A DNA stretch of 64,000 nt, from assembly GCA_052380005.1 (NCBI GenBank), contig JBQTCJ010000017.1, one strand, 5' to 3'. Origin of the DNA: Salinarimonas sp052380005. GTDB lineage: Bacteria > Pseudomonadota > Alphaproteobacteria > Rhizobiales > Beijerinckiaceae. Under the pieces are notes generated by a model. That model had not been told where the DNA came from and searched no databases. It was given only the letters and a program-made list of their open reading frames with translations. A program made the position numbers and the translations under genes. Below, one piece after another: positions 15,114 to 24,502 of the stretch (the first letter of the stretch is position 1; each line of letters opens with the position of its first letter).

Positions 15114-16517
15114 ATGAACGCAGTCACCGGCCCGGCCGGGCTCCCGGTCGCCATCCTGGGGGCAGGCCCGATCGGCCTCGCGGCCGCCGCGCACTGCGCC
15201 GCGCGCGGCCTGCCGTTCGTCGTGATCGAGGCGGGTGCCGACGTCGGCGCGCACGTGCGCGACTGGGGCCACGTGCGCCTGTTCTCGCCGTGGCGCTACG
15301 ACATCGACGAGGCCGCACGGCGGCTGCTCGCGCGCGCCGGGTGGGTCGCGCCCGATCCGGACGCGCTGCCCACGGGAGCCGAGCTCGCGGACCGCTACCT
15401 CGCACCGCTGGCGGACGCGCTGGCCGCTCACGGGCGGATCGAGACCGGCGCGCGCGTGGTCGCCGTGACTCGCGCGGGGCTCGACAAGGTCCGCAGCGCG
15501 CGGCGCGAGCAGGCGCCGTTCCGGATCGACGTGGCCCATGCCGACGGCCGCCGGACGCGCCTGACGGCACGCGCCGTCGTCGACGCGACGGGGACCTGGA
15601 GCACGCCCAATCCGCTCGGCGGCTCCGGCGTGCCGGCGCTCGGCGAGGCCGAGGCTGCCGGCCGCATCGCCTATCGCATTCCCGATCCCCTCGGGCGGGA
15701 CCGCGCGCTGCATGCCGGCGCGCGCACGCTGGTGATCGGCGCGGGGCATTCGGCGGCGAACGCCGTGATCGACCTCGCCGACCTCGCGGCCGAGACCGGT
15801 GCCGGAACGGTGGCCTGGGCCATCCGCGGCGCGCGGCCGATCCGCGCCTTCGGCGGCGGCGCGGGAGACGAGCTTCCCGCCCGCGGCGCGCTCGGCGAAC
15901 GGCTCCGGGCGCTCGTCTCGGAGGGGCGCGTGCGGCTCGAGACGGGCTTCCTCGCGACCTCAGTGCGCGAGGACGGCGACGGCGGCCTCGTCGTCGACGG
16001 CGAGGACGGCCGCGCGATCGGCCCCTTCGACCGCATCGTCGCCCTCACCGGCCAGCGGCCGGAGCTCGGCTTCCTGCGCGAGCTGCGCATCGATCTCGAC
16101 CCGTGGCTCGAATGCGCGCGGGCGCTCGCCGGCGACATCGATCCCAACGTCCACGCCTGCGGCAGCGTCTCGCCGCACGGGCATGCGGCGCTCGCCCATC
16201 CCGAGCGCGGCTTCTACGTCGTCGGCGCCAAGAGCTACGGCCGCGCGCCGACCTTCCTCCTGATGACCGGCTACGAGCAGGTCCGCTCCGTCGTCGCCGC
16301 CCTCGCGGGGGCGCTCGAGGAGGCGGACCGGGTGGAACTGACACTGCCGAAGACCGGCGTGTGCACGACGGATCTCGCGGACGGGTCGGTGGCGTGCTGC
16401 GCGCCCGCCCCGGAGGGCGCCCGCGGCTGCTGCGGAGGCGAGCGTTCCGCCGACGCCGTCCCGATCGCGTCCCCCGCCCCGGCCACCGCCGGCGGCTGCT
16501 GCGGAGCCGCCGCGTGA
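15114..16517 (+). CDS. ArsO-like flavin-dependent oxidoreductase with Cys-Cys-rich tail
   Basis: 467 aa. An N-terminal FAD Rossmann motif (VAILGAGPIGLAAAAHC) and a second NAD(P) dinucleotide motif (LVIGAGHSAANAVIDL) give the two-nucleotide layout of flavin-containing monooxygenases. After the enzyme domain (to about 410) comes a low-complexity tail with Cys417 and three Cys-Cys pairs at 428-429, 439-440 and 462-463. Such pairs suit As(III), Sb(III) or other thiophilic metal binding. It is second in an arsR operon, preceded by GAGGAG, and its TGA overlaps the GTG of the MFS gene. Likely role: oxidation or handling of a trivalent metalloid or organoarsenical before export. Substrate unproven. 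Confidence 0.75.
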   Translation: MNAVTGPAGLPVAILGAGPIGLAAAAHCAARGLPFVVIEAGADVGAHVRDWGHVRLFSPWRYDIDEAARRLLARAGWVAPDPDALPTGAELADRYLAPLADALAAHGRIETGARVVAVTRAGLDKVRSARREQAPFRIDVAHADGRRTRLTARAVVDATGTWSTPNPLGGSGVPALGEAEAAGRIAYRIPDPLGRDRALHAGARTLVIGAGHSAANAVIDLADLAAETGAGTVAWAIRGARPIRAFGGGAGDELPARGALGERLRALVSEGRVRLETGFLATSVREDGDGGLVVDGEDGRAIGPFDRIVALTGQRPELGFLRELRIDLDPWLECARALAGDIDPNVHACGSVSPHGHAALAHPERGFYVVGAKSYGRAPTFLLMTGYEQVRSVVAALAGALEEADRVELTLPKTGVCTTDLADGSVACCAPAPEGARGCCGGERSADAVPIASPAPATAGGCCGAAA

Positions 16518-17767
16518 GCCCACCGTCCGGGACAGCCGCCGCCGACCCGGCGGCGACCACCGCACCGACGGGGCCGTCGCGCCCCGTCGTGATCACCGCC
16601 CTCGGCATCACCCAGATCCTCGCCTGGGGATCGACCTTCTACCTGCTCGCGGTGCTCGCGCCGGTGATCGCCGGCGACACGGGCTGGCCGAAGACCTTCG
16701 TCGTCGGCGGCCTGACGCTCGGCCTCGTCGCGGCGAGCCTGATCTCGCCGCGGGTGGGGCGCGCCGTCGAGGCGACGGGGGGGCGGCCGGTGCTCGTGGG
16801 CTCGGCGCTGGTGATGGCCGCGGGGCTCGCCCTGCTCGGGCTCGCCACGACGCGTACGCTCTATCTCGGCGCCTGGCTGGTGATCGGGCTCGGCATGGGG
16901 GCTGGCCTCTACGACGCCGCCTTCGCCACGCTCGGGCGCCTCTACGGATCGACGGCGCGCTCGGCGATCACCACGCTCACCTTGTTCGGCGGCTTCGCCT
17001 CGACGGTGGGCTGGCCGCTCTCGGCCTTCCTGGTCGAGACGCTGGGCTGGCGCGGCGCCTGCTTCTCCTACGCCGCGATGCACGTCCTCGTCATCGCGCC
17101 GCTCTACCTGACGCTCCTGCCGCGCCGGCCGGCGCCGGCGCCCGTCGCGAGCCCGACGCTCTCCGGCGACGCGCCCGGGAAGGCCGCCTCGTCGCCCGCG
17201 CCGGCGGCCGGCGGCGAACGCCTGCTGCGGCTCACGCTGTCGGCGGCGCTTACGGTGAGCGGGCTCGCCACCGCCGTCCTCTCCGTCCACCTCATCACCG
17301 TGCTCCAGACGCGCGACCTCGCACTGGCCGCGGCGGTCGGCCTCGCGGCCTTGGTCGGGCCGAGCCAGGTGGGCGCGCGCGTGCTCGAGGCCTGGATCGG
17401 CCGGCGCTACCACCCGATCTGGACCGCCGGGGCGTCGGCGTCGCTCACCTTCGCGGGCGTGGCCCTGCTCGCGAGCGGGCATGCCGGCATCCTCACCCTG
17501 GCGCTCGTCTGCTACGGCGCGGGCATCGGCATCCGCTCGATCGTCAAGGGCACCCTGCCGCTCGCGCTGTTCGGCGCGCACGGCTACGCGGCGCTCATGG
17601 GCCGCCTCGCCCTCCCCCAGCTCCTCGTCGCGGCGCTGGCGCCGCTCGCGGGGGCGTGGCTCATGGAGGCGATCGGCCCCGACGCCCTGCTCCTGGCGCT
17701 GATCGGCATCACCGCCCTCGACGCCGCCTTCGTCGTGGCGATCGCCCTGCAGATACGGAGGCGATGA
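16514..17767 (+). CDS. MFS transporter of the arsR operon, probable metalloid efflux
   Basis: 417 aa from a GTG that overlaps the preceding stop (GTGA). Twelve hydrophobic spans are split by a Pro/Ala/Ser-rich central loop near residues 200-235. The first half has the MFS-type segment SLISPRVGRAVEATGGRPVL between spans 2 and 3. Position as the third gene of an arsR operon suggests it expels the metalloid or the product of the flavoprotein, as ArsK-type MFS pumps do. No canonical ArsB or Acr3 gene is present in the window. The assignment as efflux pump is contextual. Confidence 0.8.
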   Translation: MSPPSGTAAADPAATTAPTGPSRPVVITALGITQILAWGSTFYLLAVLAPVIAGDTGWPKTFVVGGLTLGLVAASLISPRVGRAVEATGGRPVLVGSALVMAAGLALLGLATTRTLYLGAWLVIGLGMGAGLYDAAFATLGRLYGSTARSAITTLTLFGGFASTVGWPLSAFLVETLGWRGACFSYAAMHVLVIAPLYLTLLPRRPAPAPVASPTLSGDAPGKAASSPAPAAGGERLLRLTLSAALTVSGLATAVLSVHLITVLQTRDLALAAAVGLAALVGPSQVGARVLEAWIGRRYHPIWTAGASASLTFAGVALLASGHAGILTLALVCYGAGIGIRSIVKGTLPLALFGAHGYAALMGRLALPQLLVAALAPLAGAWLMEAIGPDALLLALIGITALDAAFVVAIALQIRRR

Positions 17768-17803
17768 CGGCTCAGACGGTGGGCGGCGGCTCGCGTCCCG
17801 TGG

Positions 17804-18367
17804 TCATTCGACCGCGAGCGAGACCCATAGATCGACGGCGAGCAGCGGTACGTACGCGGCCGTCGTCCAGGCGCGCACGCGCCGCGAGGAGGCCAGCAGG
17901 ACCAGCGCCGGCAAGAGGATGATCGGCACGTCGAGCAGGGCCCACACCGCGATGGGGGACTGTCCGAAGTAGTGGATGTTCGCGCCCATCCCGAGAACGT
18001 GGAACGCGACGAGCGCCGCGAGGCCGTATCGGCCGTCGCGCTCGAAGTAGGCGCGCAGGCTGCCGTCCTCGTCCTCTGCCCGGCTCGGGAGGATGAGGGC
18101 CGAGGCGACGAAGAGCGTGAGCGTCAGGCCGACGAGGAAGAGGAAGTCGGCGAAGCCGAAGGTGCTGCGCATGGCGGCGAGGTGATTGATCGCCCACCAG
18201 TATTCCAGCATCTCGATGAACAGGACGCCGGCCCAGGTCACGGTGATCCAGTCGACCGCCGACCGCGAGCGCAATCGAAACACGGTGACGAAGCCCAGCA
18301 GGAGCCGCGTCACCGCAAGGCCCAGCACCATCGCCAGGATCGTCGAGATCATCCGGAACTCGTCCAT
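17804..18367 (-). CDS. Uncharacterised integral membrane protein
   Basis: 187 aa from ATG 18367; a GTG 30 bases further upstream is possible. Five hydrophobic segments can be seen, at about 6-26, 40-58, 72-92, 115-132 and 138-158, with a charged loop (SRAEDEDGSLRAYFERDGR) between the third and fourth. No domain is recognised. It is convergent with the arsenic MFS gene and lies 63 bases downstream of the GGDEF-EAL gene on the same strand. Nothing in the sequence indicates its function. Confidence 0.6.
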   Translation of the reverse strand: MDEFRMISTILAMVLGLAVTRLLLGFVTVFRLRSRSAVDWITVTWAGVLFIEMLEYWWAINHLAAMRSTFGFADFLFLVGLTLTLFVASALILPSRAEDEDGSLRAYFERDGRYGLAALVAFHVLGMGANIHYFGQSPIAVWALLDVPIILLPALVLLASSRRVRAWTTAAYVPLLAVDLWVSLAVE

Positions 18368-18430
18368 GCCCACCGATATGGCCGCAGGGCGACGCACAGT
18401 CCAGATCCTGTTACGGCGACCGCCGACCCG

Positions 18431-20776
18431 TCACGCCGCGTCGCGTGCGCGCTCCGCCAGGAACGGCGCCACCGCGCCCGCGGGCATCGGGCGGCCGAAG
18501 AGCCAGCCCTGGGCCTGGGCGCAGCCGCGGGCGGCGAGGAAGGCGGCCTGCGCCTGCGTCTCCACGCCCTCCGCGGTCACGGCGATCTCCAGCGCGCGGC
18601 CGAGCTCGATCACGGCTGACGCGATCGCCGCGTCGTCGGGATCCTCGATCAGGTCGCGCACGAAGCTGCGGTCGATCTTGATGTCGTCCACGGGGAAGCG
18701 CTTGAGGTGCGTCAGCGAGGCGAAGCCGGTGCCGAAGTCGTCGAGCGCGATCCGCATGCCGGCTTCCTGGAAGGCCCGCAGGATCGCCTCGACCGCCTCC
18801 CCGCCCTGCCCCAGGAAGACGCTCTCGGTCACCTCGACGTCGATGCGCTCCGCCGGCACGCCGGCGCGGGCGAGCTGGGCGAGGACGCGCGGCGCGAGGT
18901 CCGGCCGCCGGAACTCGGCGGGGGCGAAGTTGACCGCGATCCGCCCGCAGGCGAGGCCGGCCTCCATCCACCCGCGGACGTCGGCGCAGACGCGTGCGCG
19001 CATGCGCTCGCCGATGGCGATCGCGAGCTCCGGGTCCTCGAAGGCGGCGGCGAAGCCGTGGGGCGTGACGACCGTCCCGTCCGCGCGCCGCCAGCGGGCG
19101 AGCGCCTCGAAGCCGGTGACGCGGCCGGTCTCGAGGCTCACCTTCGGCTGGTAGTGCGGCTCGATGGCATCCGCCCCGAGCGCCTCCGCGACGTCGCGCA
19201 GCAGCGTCACCCGGCGCTGGAAGCCCTCGCGCAGCCGCGGCTCGTAGACGACGACGCGGTTGCGGCCGCCCTGCTTGGCCGCGTAGAGCGCGAGATCGGC
19301 GTCCTTGACGAGCTCGCCCGGCGCCGTGTCGTGCTCCGGGCACAGTGCGAGACCGATGCTGATGCGCCCGACGAGGACGCGATCGCGAAAGAGGACCGAC
19401 GCGTGCATCGCCCCCAGGAGGCGCGTCGCCGTCCGCTCGGCCTCGGCTCGGTCGGCCCGCGCGAGGACGACGGCGAACTCGTCGCCGCCGAGCCGCGCGA
19501 CGACGTCGTCCGGCCCCACCTCCGCGGTCAGCCGCCGGGCGACCTCGACGAGGAGCGCGTCCCCGGCATCGTGGCCGAGCGTGTCGTTCACCTCCTTGAG
19601 CCCGTCGAGGTCGAGGAGAAGCAGCGCCGCGCCCGTCTCGCCGCCGCTTGCGCCCTCCCCCTGTTCCCGCCCGGCGTCGGCGGCGACCCGAGCGGCCGCG
19701 CGTGCGGAGATCGTGTCGAGCCTGGCCTGGAACTGCGCGCGGTTCGGCAGCCCGGTGAGCGCGTCGTGGTTGGCGGCGCGCCAGACCCGGCCCTCCGCGA
19801 GCTTGCGCTCGGTGATGTCGACGACGGCGGCGAGCAGCGCCGCGCGCCCGTCGATATCGATGGCGGAGGCCGCGAGCAGGACGTCGCGCTCCTCCCCATC
19901 GGGCCGGCGCAGGCGCGTCTCGAAGCCCTCGACGCGCCCCTGCGCCGTCACGGCCGCGACGAAGCGGGCGCGGTCCAGCGGGTTGGCGTAGAGGTCGGGC
20001 GTCGACCAGACCTCGCTCGCCCGCTCGCCGAGGAAGCCGCGTCCCGCGTCGTTGAGCGCGAGCACGCGCCCGCCCGCGCGCTCGGAGACGACGAGCGGGA
20101 TCGGCACCGTGCGGAACATCCGCTCGAACATCTCGCGGCTCTGGGCGAGCTCGCCGTTGGCGTGCCGCTCGCGCTGGGTGGCCGCCCACTCGAGCCGGCG
20201 CAGCCTGTTCGAGCGATTGACGACGAGCAGCAGCGCCACGTTCAGCATCAGCAGGCCGAGCGCGAGACCGAGCGTCGTCGTCTTCACGCCCGGTGGCCCT
20301 TCGCCGAGCACCGAGAAGCCGACGAGCATGCACAGCGACGCGACGGCGCCGGTCGCGAGCGCGGTGCGGAAGTGGTTGGGCACCACGAGGTAGAACATCG
20401 TCGGCAGGACGACGACCACGAAGAGCGCGAGGTCGGACCGCGCGGAGACGAGGAGCCCTACCGCGAGCGAGACGACGATCTGCCACAGCACGATCGCATG
20501 CCCCAGCCGGCCGCTGTGCTGGAGCCTCAGCACGGCCGCGAGGCAGGCGAGCGAGGCGAGGATCGTGGCGAGCCGCGCGGGCACCGCCACCCAGAAATGC
20601 GGATCGCCGGCGAAGCGCCAGTCCGAGACCAGGAACAGCGTGTTGACGATCGCCGACGCGACCAGGAACAGCCGCGCCTGCCGGGCGGTCTCCGGCAGGC
20701 GCTCGGTCCGGAAGGCGGCTTCCGTACCGGGATCGCGGAACTCTCCGCTGAAGGGGCTGAGCGCGTAGGCCGACAT
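18431..20776 (-). CDS. Membrane-bound PAS-GGDEF-EAL cyclic-di-GMP protein
   Basis: 781 aa. Six hydrophobic segments fill about 35-185, followed by a PAS domain (about 215-330), GGDEF (about 335-515) and EAL (about 530-770). The GGDEF site is intact (ARLGGDEFAVVL), but the allosteric I-site Arg four residues upstream is replaced by Gly, so product inhibition is unlikely. The EAL domain keeps GFEALARW, the metal-binding Asn (VNFAPAEF), Glu (EVTES), DDFGTG and the IKIDRSF Lys, so phosphodiesterase activity is expected. Both halves look catalytically competent; the net direction cannot be told. Start is ATG 20776. Confidence 0.88.
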   Translation of the reverse strand: MSAYALSPFSGEFRDPGTEAAFRTERLPETARQARLFLVASAIVNTLFLVSDWRFAGDPHFWVAVPARLATILASLACLAAVLRLQHSGRLGHAIVLWQIVVSLAVGLLVSARSDLALFVVVVLPTMFYLVVPNHFRTALATGAVASLCMLVGFSVLGEGPPGVKTTTLGLALGLLMLNVALLLVVNRSNRLRRLEWAATQRERHANGELAQSREMFERMFRTVPIPLVVSERAGGRVLALNDAGRGFLGERASEVWSTPDLYANPLDRARFVAAVTAQGRVEGFETRLRRPDGEERDVLLAASAIDIDGRAALLAAVVDITERKLAEGRVWRAANHDALTGLPNRAQFQARLDTISARAAARVAADAGREQGEGASGGETGAALLLLDLDGLKEVNDTLGHDAGDALLVEVARRLTAEVGPDDVVARLGGDEFAVVLARADRAEAERTATRLLGAMHASVLFRDRVLVGRISIGLALCPEHDTAPGELVKDADLALYAAKQGGRNRVVVYEPRLREGFQRRVTLLRDVAEALGADAIEPHYQPKVSLETGRVTGFEALARWRRADGTVVTPHGFAAAFEDPELAIAIGERMRARVCADVRGWMEAGLACGRIAVNFAPAEFRRPDLAPRVLAQLARAGVPAERIDVEVTESVFLGQGGEAVEAILRAFQEAGMRIALDDFGTGFASLTHLKRFPVDDIKIDRSFVRDLIEDPDDAAIASAVIELGRALEIAVTAEGVETQAQAAFLAARGCAQAQGWLFGRPMPAGAVAPFLAERARDAA

Positions 20777-20850
20777 GACGGCTACGCTTCGCACGCAGCA
20801 GTGTAATGGGCGTTAACACCACCCATGCGCGGATGCGCAAGCCCGATGGG

Positions 20851-23553
20851 TCATCCCTGCAACCGGGCCAGCGCCTCCGCCACCTTCGCCTTGCGCGCCA
20901 GCGTCTCCTCGAGCCGCTCCCGCATCTCCTCGACCACCTCTTCCTTGGCGTTGGCCAGGAAGGCGGGGTTGTCGAGCTTGGCGCGGGCCTTGGCCTCGTC
21001 CTGCGCGAGCTTGCCGTCCTCCTTGGCGAGGCGGGCGCGCTCGGCGTCGAGGTCGACGACGCCCTCGAGCGGCAGCGCCGCACTCTCGCCCCGCACGACG
21101 AGGAGGATGCTCGCCTTGGGCGCGGCGTCGGCCGTCCCGATCTCGGAGAGGCGCGCGAGGCGCCGGATCATGTCCGACCACGCCTCCGCGCGGGCGCGCA
21201 CCGCGGCCGAGGGCGCGATCAGGAGCAGCGGCACCTGCGCGCCGCCGGGAACGCCGGTCTCCGAGCGCGCGGAGCGGATCTCGGAGACGAGATCGACCAC
21301 CCAGCCGATCTCGGCCTCGGCCGCCTCGTCGCGCAGCGCCGCGAGGTCCGGCCACGCGGCGAGCGCGAGCACGGGCTCGTCGCGCGCCGGGCCGTCCGCC
21401 CCCTTCACCGCCCACAGCTCCTCGGTGATGAAGGGCATGAACGGGTGGAGCAGCTTGCACACCTGGTCGAGGAGGAACGCCGCGGTGGCCCGGGTCTCGT
21501 CCTTGGCCGGACCGTCCTCGCCCTGGAGCACGGGCTTGGCGAGCTCGAGATACCAGTCGCAGAACACGTTCCAGGTGAAGCGGTAGGCGGCCGCGGCGGC
21601 GTCGTTGAAGCGATAGGCCTCGATCGCCGCGCCGACGTCCGCGAACGCCCTGGCGCATTCGGAGAGCGCCCAGCGGTTGAGGGTCTCCTCGACCGCCTTC
21701 GGGTCGAAGCCGGCGACGCGCGCACAGCCGTTCATCTCGGCGAAGCGCGCGGCGTTCCAGATCTTGGTCGAGAAGTTGCGGTAGCCCTCGACGCGCGAGA
21801 CCGCGAGCTTGATGTCGCGCCCCTGCGCCGCCATGGCCGCGAGCGTGAAGCGCAGGGCGTCGGCCCCGAACTGGTCGATCAGCGAGAGCGGGTCGATGAC
21901 GTTGCCCTTCGACTTCGACATCTTGGCGCCCTTCTCGTCGCGGACGAGCGCGTGGATGTAGACCGTGTCGAAGGGCACCTCGTCCATGAAATGAAGACCC
22001 GCCATCATCATCCGGGCGACCCAGAAGAAGATGATGTCGAAGCCGGTGACGAGGGTGCTCGTGGGGTAGTAGCGGGCGACCTCCGGCGTCGCGTCCGGCC
22101 AGCCGAGCGTGGAGAACGGCCAGAGCGCCGAGGAGAACCAGGTGTCGAGCACGTCCTCGTCGCGGGTGAGCGCGACCTCGCGGTCGTGCTTGTCGCGGGC
22201 CTGCGCGCGCGCCTCGTCCTCGTCGTAGGCGACGAAGACGTTGCCCTCCTCGTCGTACCAGGCCGGGATCTGGTGCCCCCACCAGAGCTGGCGCGAGACG
22301 CACCACGGCTCGATGTTCTCGAGCCATTGGAAATAGGTCTTCTCCCACGTCTCCGGCACGAAGCGGGTGCGCCCGTCCTTCACGGCCGCGAGCGCACGCT
22401 CGGCGAGCGGCTTCACGTTCACGAACCATTGGTCGGTGAGGTACGGCTCGACCACGACGCCGGAGCGGTCCCCGTGGGGCACCGCGTGGACGTTCGCGAC
22501 GATCTCGACGAGGAGCCCGCGCGCCTCCATCAACGCGACGACGCGCGTGCGCGCTTCGAACCGGTCGAGCCCGTGCAGCGCCAGCGCCTCCGGCTCGGGT
22601 GCGGCATCGCGCAGGAAGTCCTCGTTCTCCTCGAGCGACACCCGAGCCGACCGGTCGAAGATGTTGACGAGCGGCAGGTCGTGCCGCTTGCCGACCTCGA
22701 AATCGTTGAAGTCGTGCGCCGGCGTGATCTTCACCGCGCCCGATCCCTTCTCCGGGTCCGAGTAGTCGTCGGCGACGATCGGGATGCGCCGGCCGACCAG
22801 CGGCAGGATCGCGAACTTGCCCACGAGGTCCGCGTAGCGCTCGTCGTCCGGATGCACCGCCACCGCCGTGTCGCCGAGCATCGTCTCGGGGCGGGTGGTC
22901 GCGACCGTGATGAAGCGGCCTGCCTGCCCCTCGATCGGGTAGCGGAAGTGCCAGAGGTGGCCCTTCTGCTCGACCTGCTGCACCTCGAGGTCGGAGATCG
23001 CCGTCTGGAACTTCGGGTCCCAGTTGACGAGGCGCTTGTCCTTGTAGAGCAGGCCCTGGCGGTAGAGGTCGACGAAGACCTTCAGCACGGCCTTCGAGAG
23101 CCCCTCGTCCATGGTGAAGCGCTCGCGCGACCAGTCGCAGGAGGCGCCGAGCCGCTTGAGCTGGTTGACGATCGCCCCGCCGCTCTCCTCCTTCCAGGCC
23201 CAGACCTCCTTCAGGAAGGCCTCGCGGCCCATGCTGCGGCGGTCCGTCCGGTTCTCGGCTGCGAGCTTGCGCTCGACGACCATCTGCGTCGCGATGCCGG
23301 CATGGTCCATGCCCGGCTGCCAGAGCACGTCGCGCCCGCGCATGCGCTCGAACCGGCACAGCACGTCCTGGAGCGTGTTGTTGAGCGCATGCCCCATGTG
23401 CAGCGAGCCCGTCACGTTCGGCGGCGGGATCATGATCGTGTAGGGCTCGGCGTCCGCACGCTCCGGGCGCCCGGCGCGGAACGCGTCCGCATCCTCCCAC
23501 ACCTTGGCGATACGCCCCTCGACGGCGGCGTGGTCGAACGTCTTGTCCATCAT
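20851..23553 (-). CDS. valS: Valyl-tRNA synthetase
   Basis: 900 aa class Ia synthetase that charges tRNA-Val. The HIGH motif reads HMGH (GSLHMGHALNN) near residue 50 and KMSKS is intact (AKMSKSKGN). The C-terminal 65 residues form the family's tRNA-binding coiled coil, rich in Arg/Lys/Glu. Length is normal for alphaproteobacteria. Two adjacent ATG codons (23553 and 23550) can start it. It lies downstream of popZ on the same strand, an order common in Hyphomicrobiales. Confidence 0.96.
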   Translation of the reverse strand: MMDKTFDHAAVEGRIAKVWEDADAFRAGRPERADAEPYTIMIPPPNVTGSLHMGHALNNTLQDVLCRFERMRGRDVLWQPGMDHAGIATQMVVERKLAAENRTDRRSMGREAFLKEVWAWKEESGGAIVNQLKRLGASCDWSRERFTMDEGLSKAVLKVFVDLYRQGLLYKDKRLVNWDPKFQTAISDLEVQQVEQKGHLWHFRYPIEGQAGRFITVATTRPETMLGDTAVAVHPDDERYADLVGKFAILPLVGRRIPIVADDYSDPEKGSGAVKITPAHDFNDFEVGKRHDLPLVNIFDRSARVSLEENEDFLRDAAPEPEALALHGLDRFEARTRVVALMEARGLLVEIVANVHAVPHGDRSGVVVEPYLTDQWFVNVKPLAERALAAVKDGRTRFVPETWEKTYFQWLENIEPWCVSRQLWWGHQIPAWYDEEGNVFVAYDEDEARAQARDKHDREVALTRDEDVLDTWFSSALWPFSTLGWPDATPEVARYYPTSTLVTGFDIIFFWVARMMMAGLHFMDEVPFDTVYIHALVRDEKGAKMSKSKGNVIDPLSLIDQFGADALRFTLAAMAAQGRDIKLAVSRVEGYRNFSTKIWNAARFAEMNGCARVAGFDPKAVEETLNRWALSECARAFADVGAAIEAYRFNDAAAAAYRFTWNVFCDWYLELAKPVLQGEDGPAKDETRATAAFLLDQVCKLLHPFMPFITEELWAVKGADGPARDEPVLALAAWPDLAALRDEAAEAEIGWVVDLVSEIRSARSETGVPGGAQVPLLLIAPSAAVRARAEAWSDMIRRLARLSEIGTADAAPKASILLVVRGESAALPLEGVVDLDAERARLAKEDGKLAQDEAKARAKLDNPAFLANAKEEVVEEMRERLEETLARKAKVAEALARLQG

Positions 23554-23669
23554 GGGATCGGCCGATCGTATCTCGAAACGGAAACGCGCCCGTGGTGCGC
23601 GCCCTCGAGCCCCGGCTAGAAACCGGAGGCGAGCGCGCAAGTCAACGGGTGGCGGAGCGTGCGCGCGGA

Positions 23670-24386
23670 TCAGCGTCCGCGTGATACGCGCTCGATCTCG
23701 GCACGTACGAGGCGCTCGACGATGCTCGGCAGGTTGTCGTCGAGCCAGTCCTTGAGCATCGGCCGCAGCATTTCCTTGACGAGATCTTCCAGCGTGCGGC
23801 CCTGGTTCGAGAGCACCGCGTGGGCGAGCATGTTGAACGAGCCGCCGACGGCGGCGTCCGTCGCCTCGGAGACGAGGCGCTCCTGATCGAAGGACCGCCG
23901 CGGCGGCGGCTCCGGCATCGGTGGCGGCACGTAGGGCGCGGGCCCGTCCGGGACGGGCTCGTCCTCCTCCTCCTCCTCCTCGTCGAAGGCCTCCATCTCC
24001 GGCTCGGGCTCCGGCCCGGGAAGCGCATCGAAGTCGGTCTCGGCCTCGAAGGCGGCGGTGCGGAAGTCGATGTCCTCGTGCTCGAGGTCGAGCGGCGAGG
24101 GATCGGCCGCGACCTTGGCCACCGGCTCGGCGACGGCGCCGAGATCGAGAACCTCCTCCTCCTCTTCCTCCTCCGCCTCGGGCTCCGGATCGTCCCCGAA
24201 CATGTCGTCGACGGCGGACTGGGAGTTGCCGGCTGCGCCGTCGTCCTCGGGCTCGTCGACCTCCGGCTCCTCCTCGGGCTGCGCCGCGGACGCCTGGTCG
24301 TCGGCGATGATCCGGCGGATGGAGGCGAGGATGTCCTCCATCGTCGGCTCTTCGGACTTGGCGCTCTTGGGGCTGGCCGGGCTCAT
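23670..24386 (-). CDS. popZ: Polar organising protein PopZ
   Basis: 238 aa. The three PopZ parts are plain: an N-terminal helix (EPTMEDILASIRRIIADD) that binds partner proteins, a long acidic, Pro/Glu-rich disordered middle (about 30-160, including runs of 6-8 Glu/Asp), and a conserved helical C-terminus (LVKEMLRPMLKDWLDDNLP) that drives assembly into a polar network. In Caulobacter and relatives it anchors the chromosome origin and cell-cycle regulators at the pole. I prefer ATG 24386, which has GGTGAG six bases upstream, over the in-frame ATG at 24404. Confidence 0.92.
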   Translation of the reverse strand: MSPASPKSAKSEEPTMEDILASIRRIIADDQASAAQPEEEPEVDEPEDDGAAGNSQSAVDDMFGDDPEPEAEEEEEEEVLDLGAVAEPVAKVAADPSPLDLEHEDIDFRTAAFEAETDFDALPGPEPEPEMEAFDEEEEEEDEPVPDGPAPYVPPPMPEPPPRRSFDQERLVSEATDAAVGGSFNMLAHAVLSNQGRTLEDLVKEMLRPMLKDWLDDNLPSIVERLVRAEIERVSRGR

Positions 24387-24502
24387 GAAGCACTCACCGA
24401 TCACGATTCCACGCGCCGAGCATCGGCCGGCATGGTCAACGAAAGCTTAACGCGAGGGGGCGATGCGGTGCAAAGCGGCTTTCGAAGCGATCCACCGCGA
24501 CG

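Noticed and set aside
20806..23619. A 937-codon plus-strand frame opposite valS
   Set aside because: Antisense to an unmistakable synthetase, with biased shadow composition.
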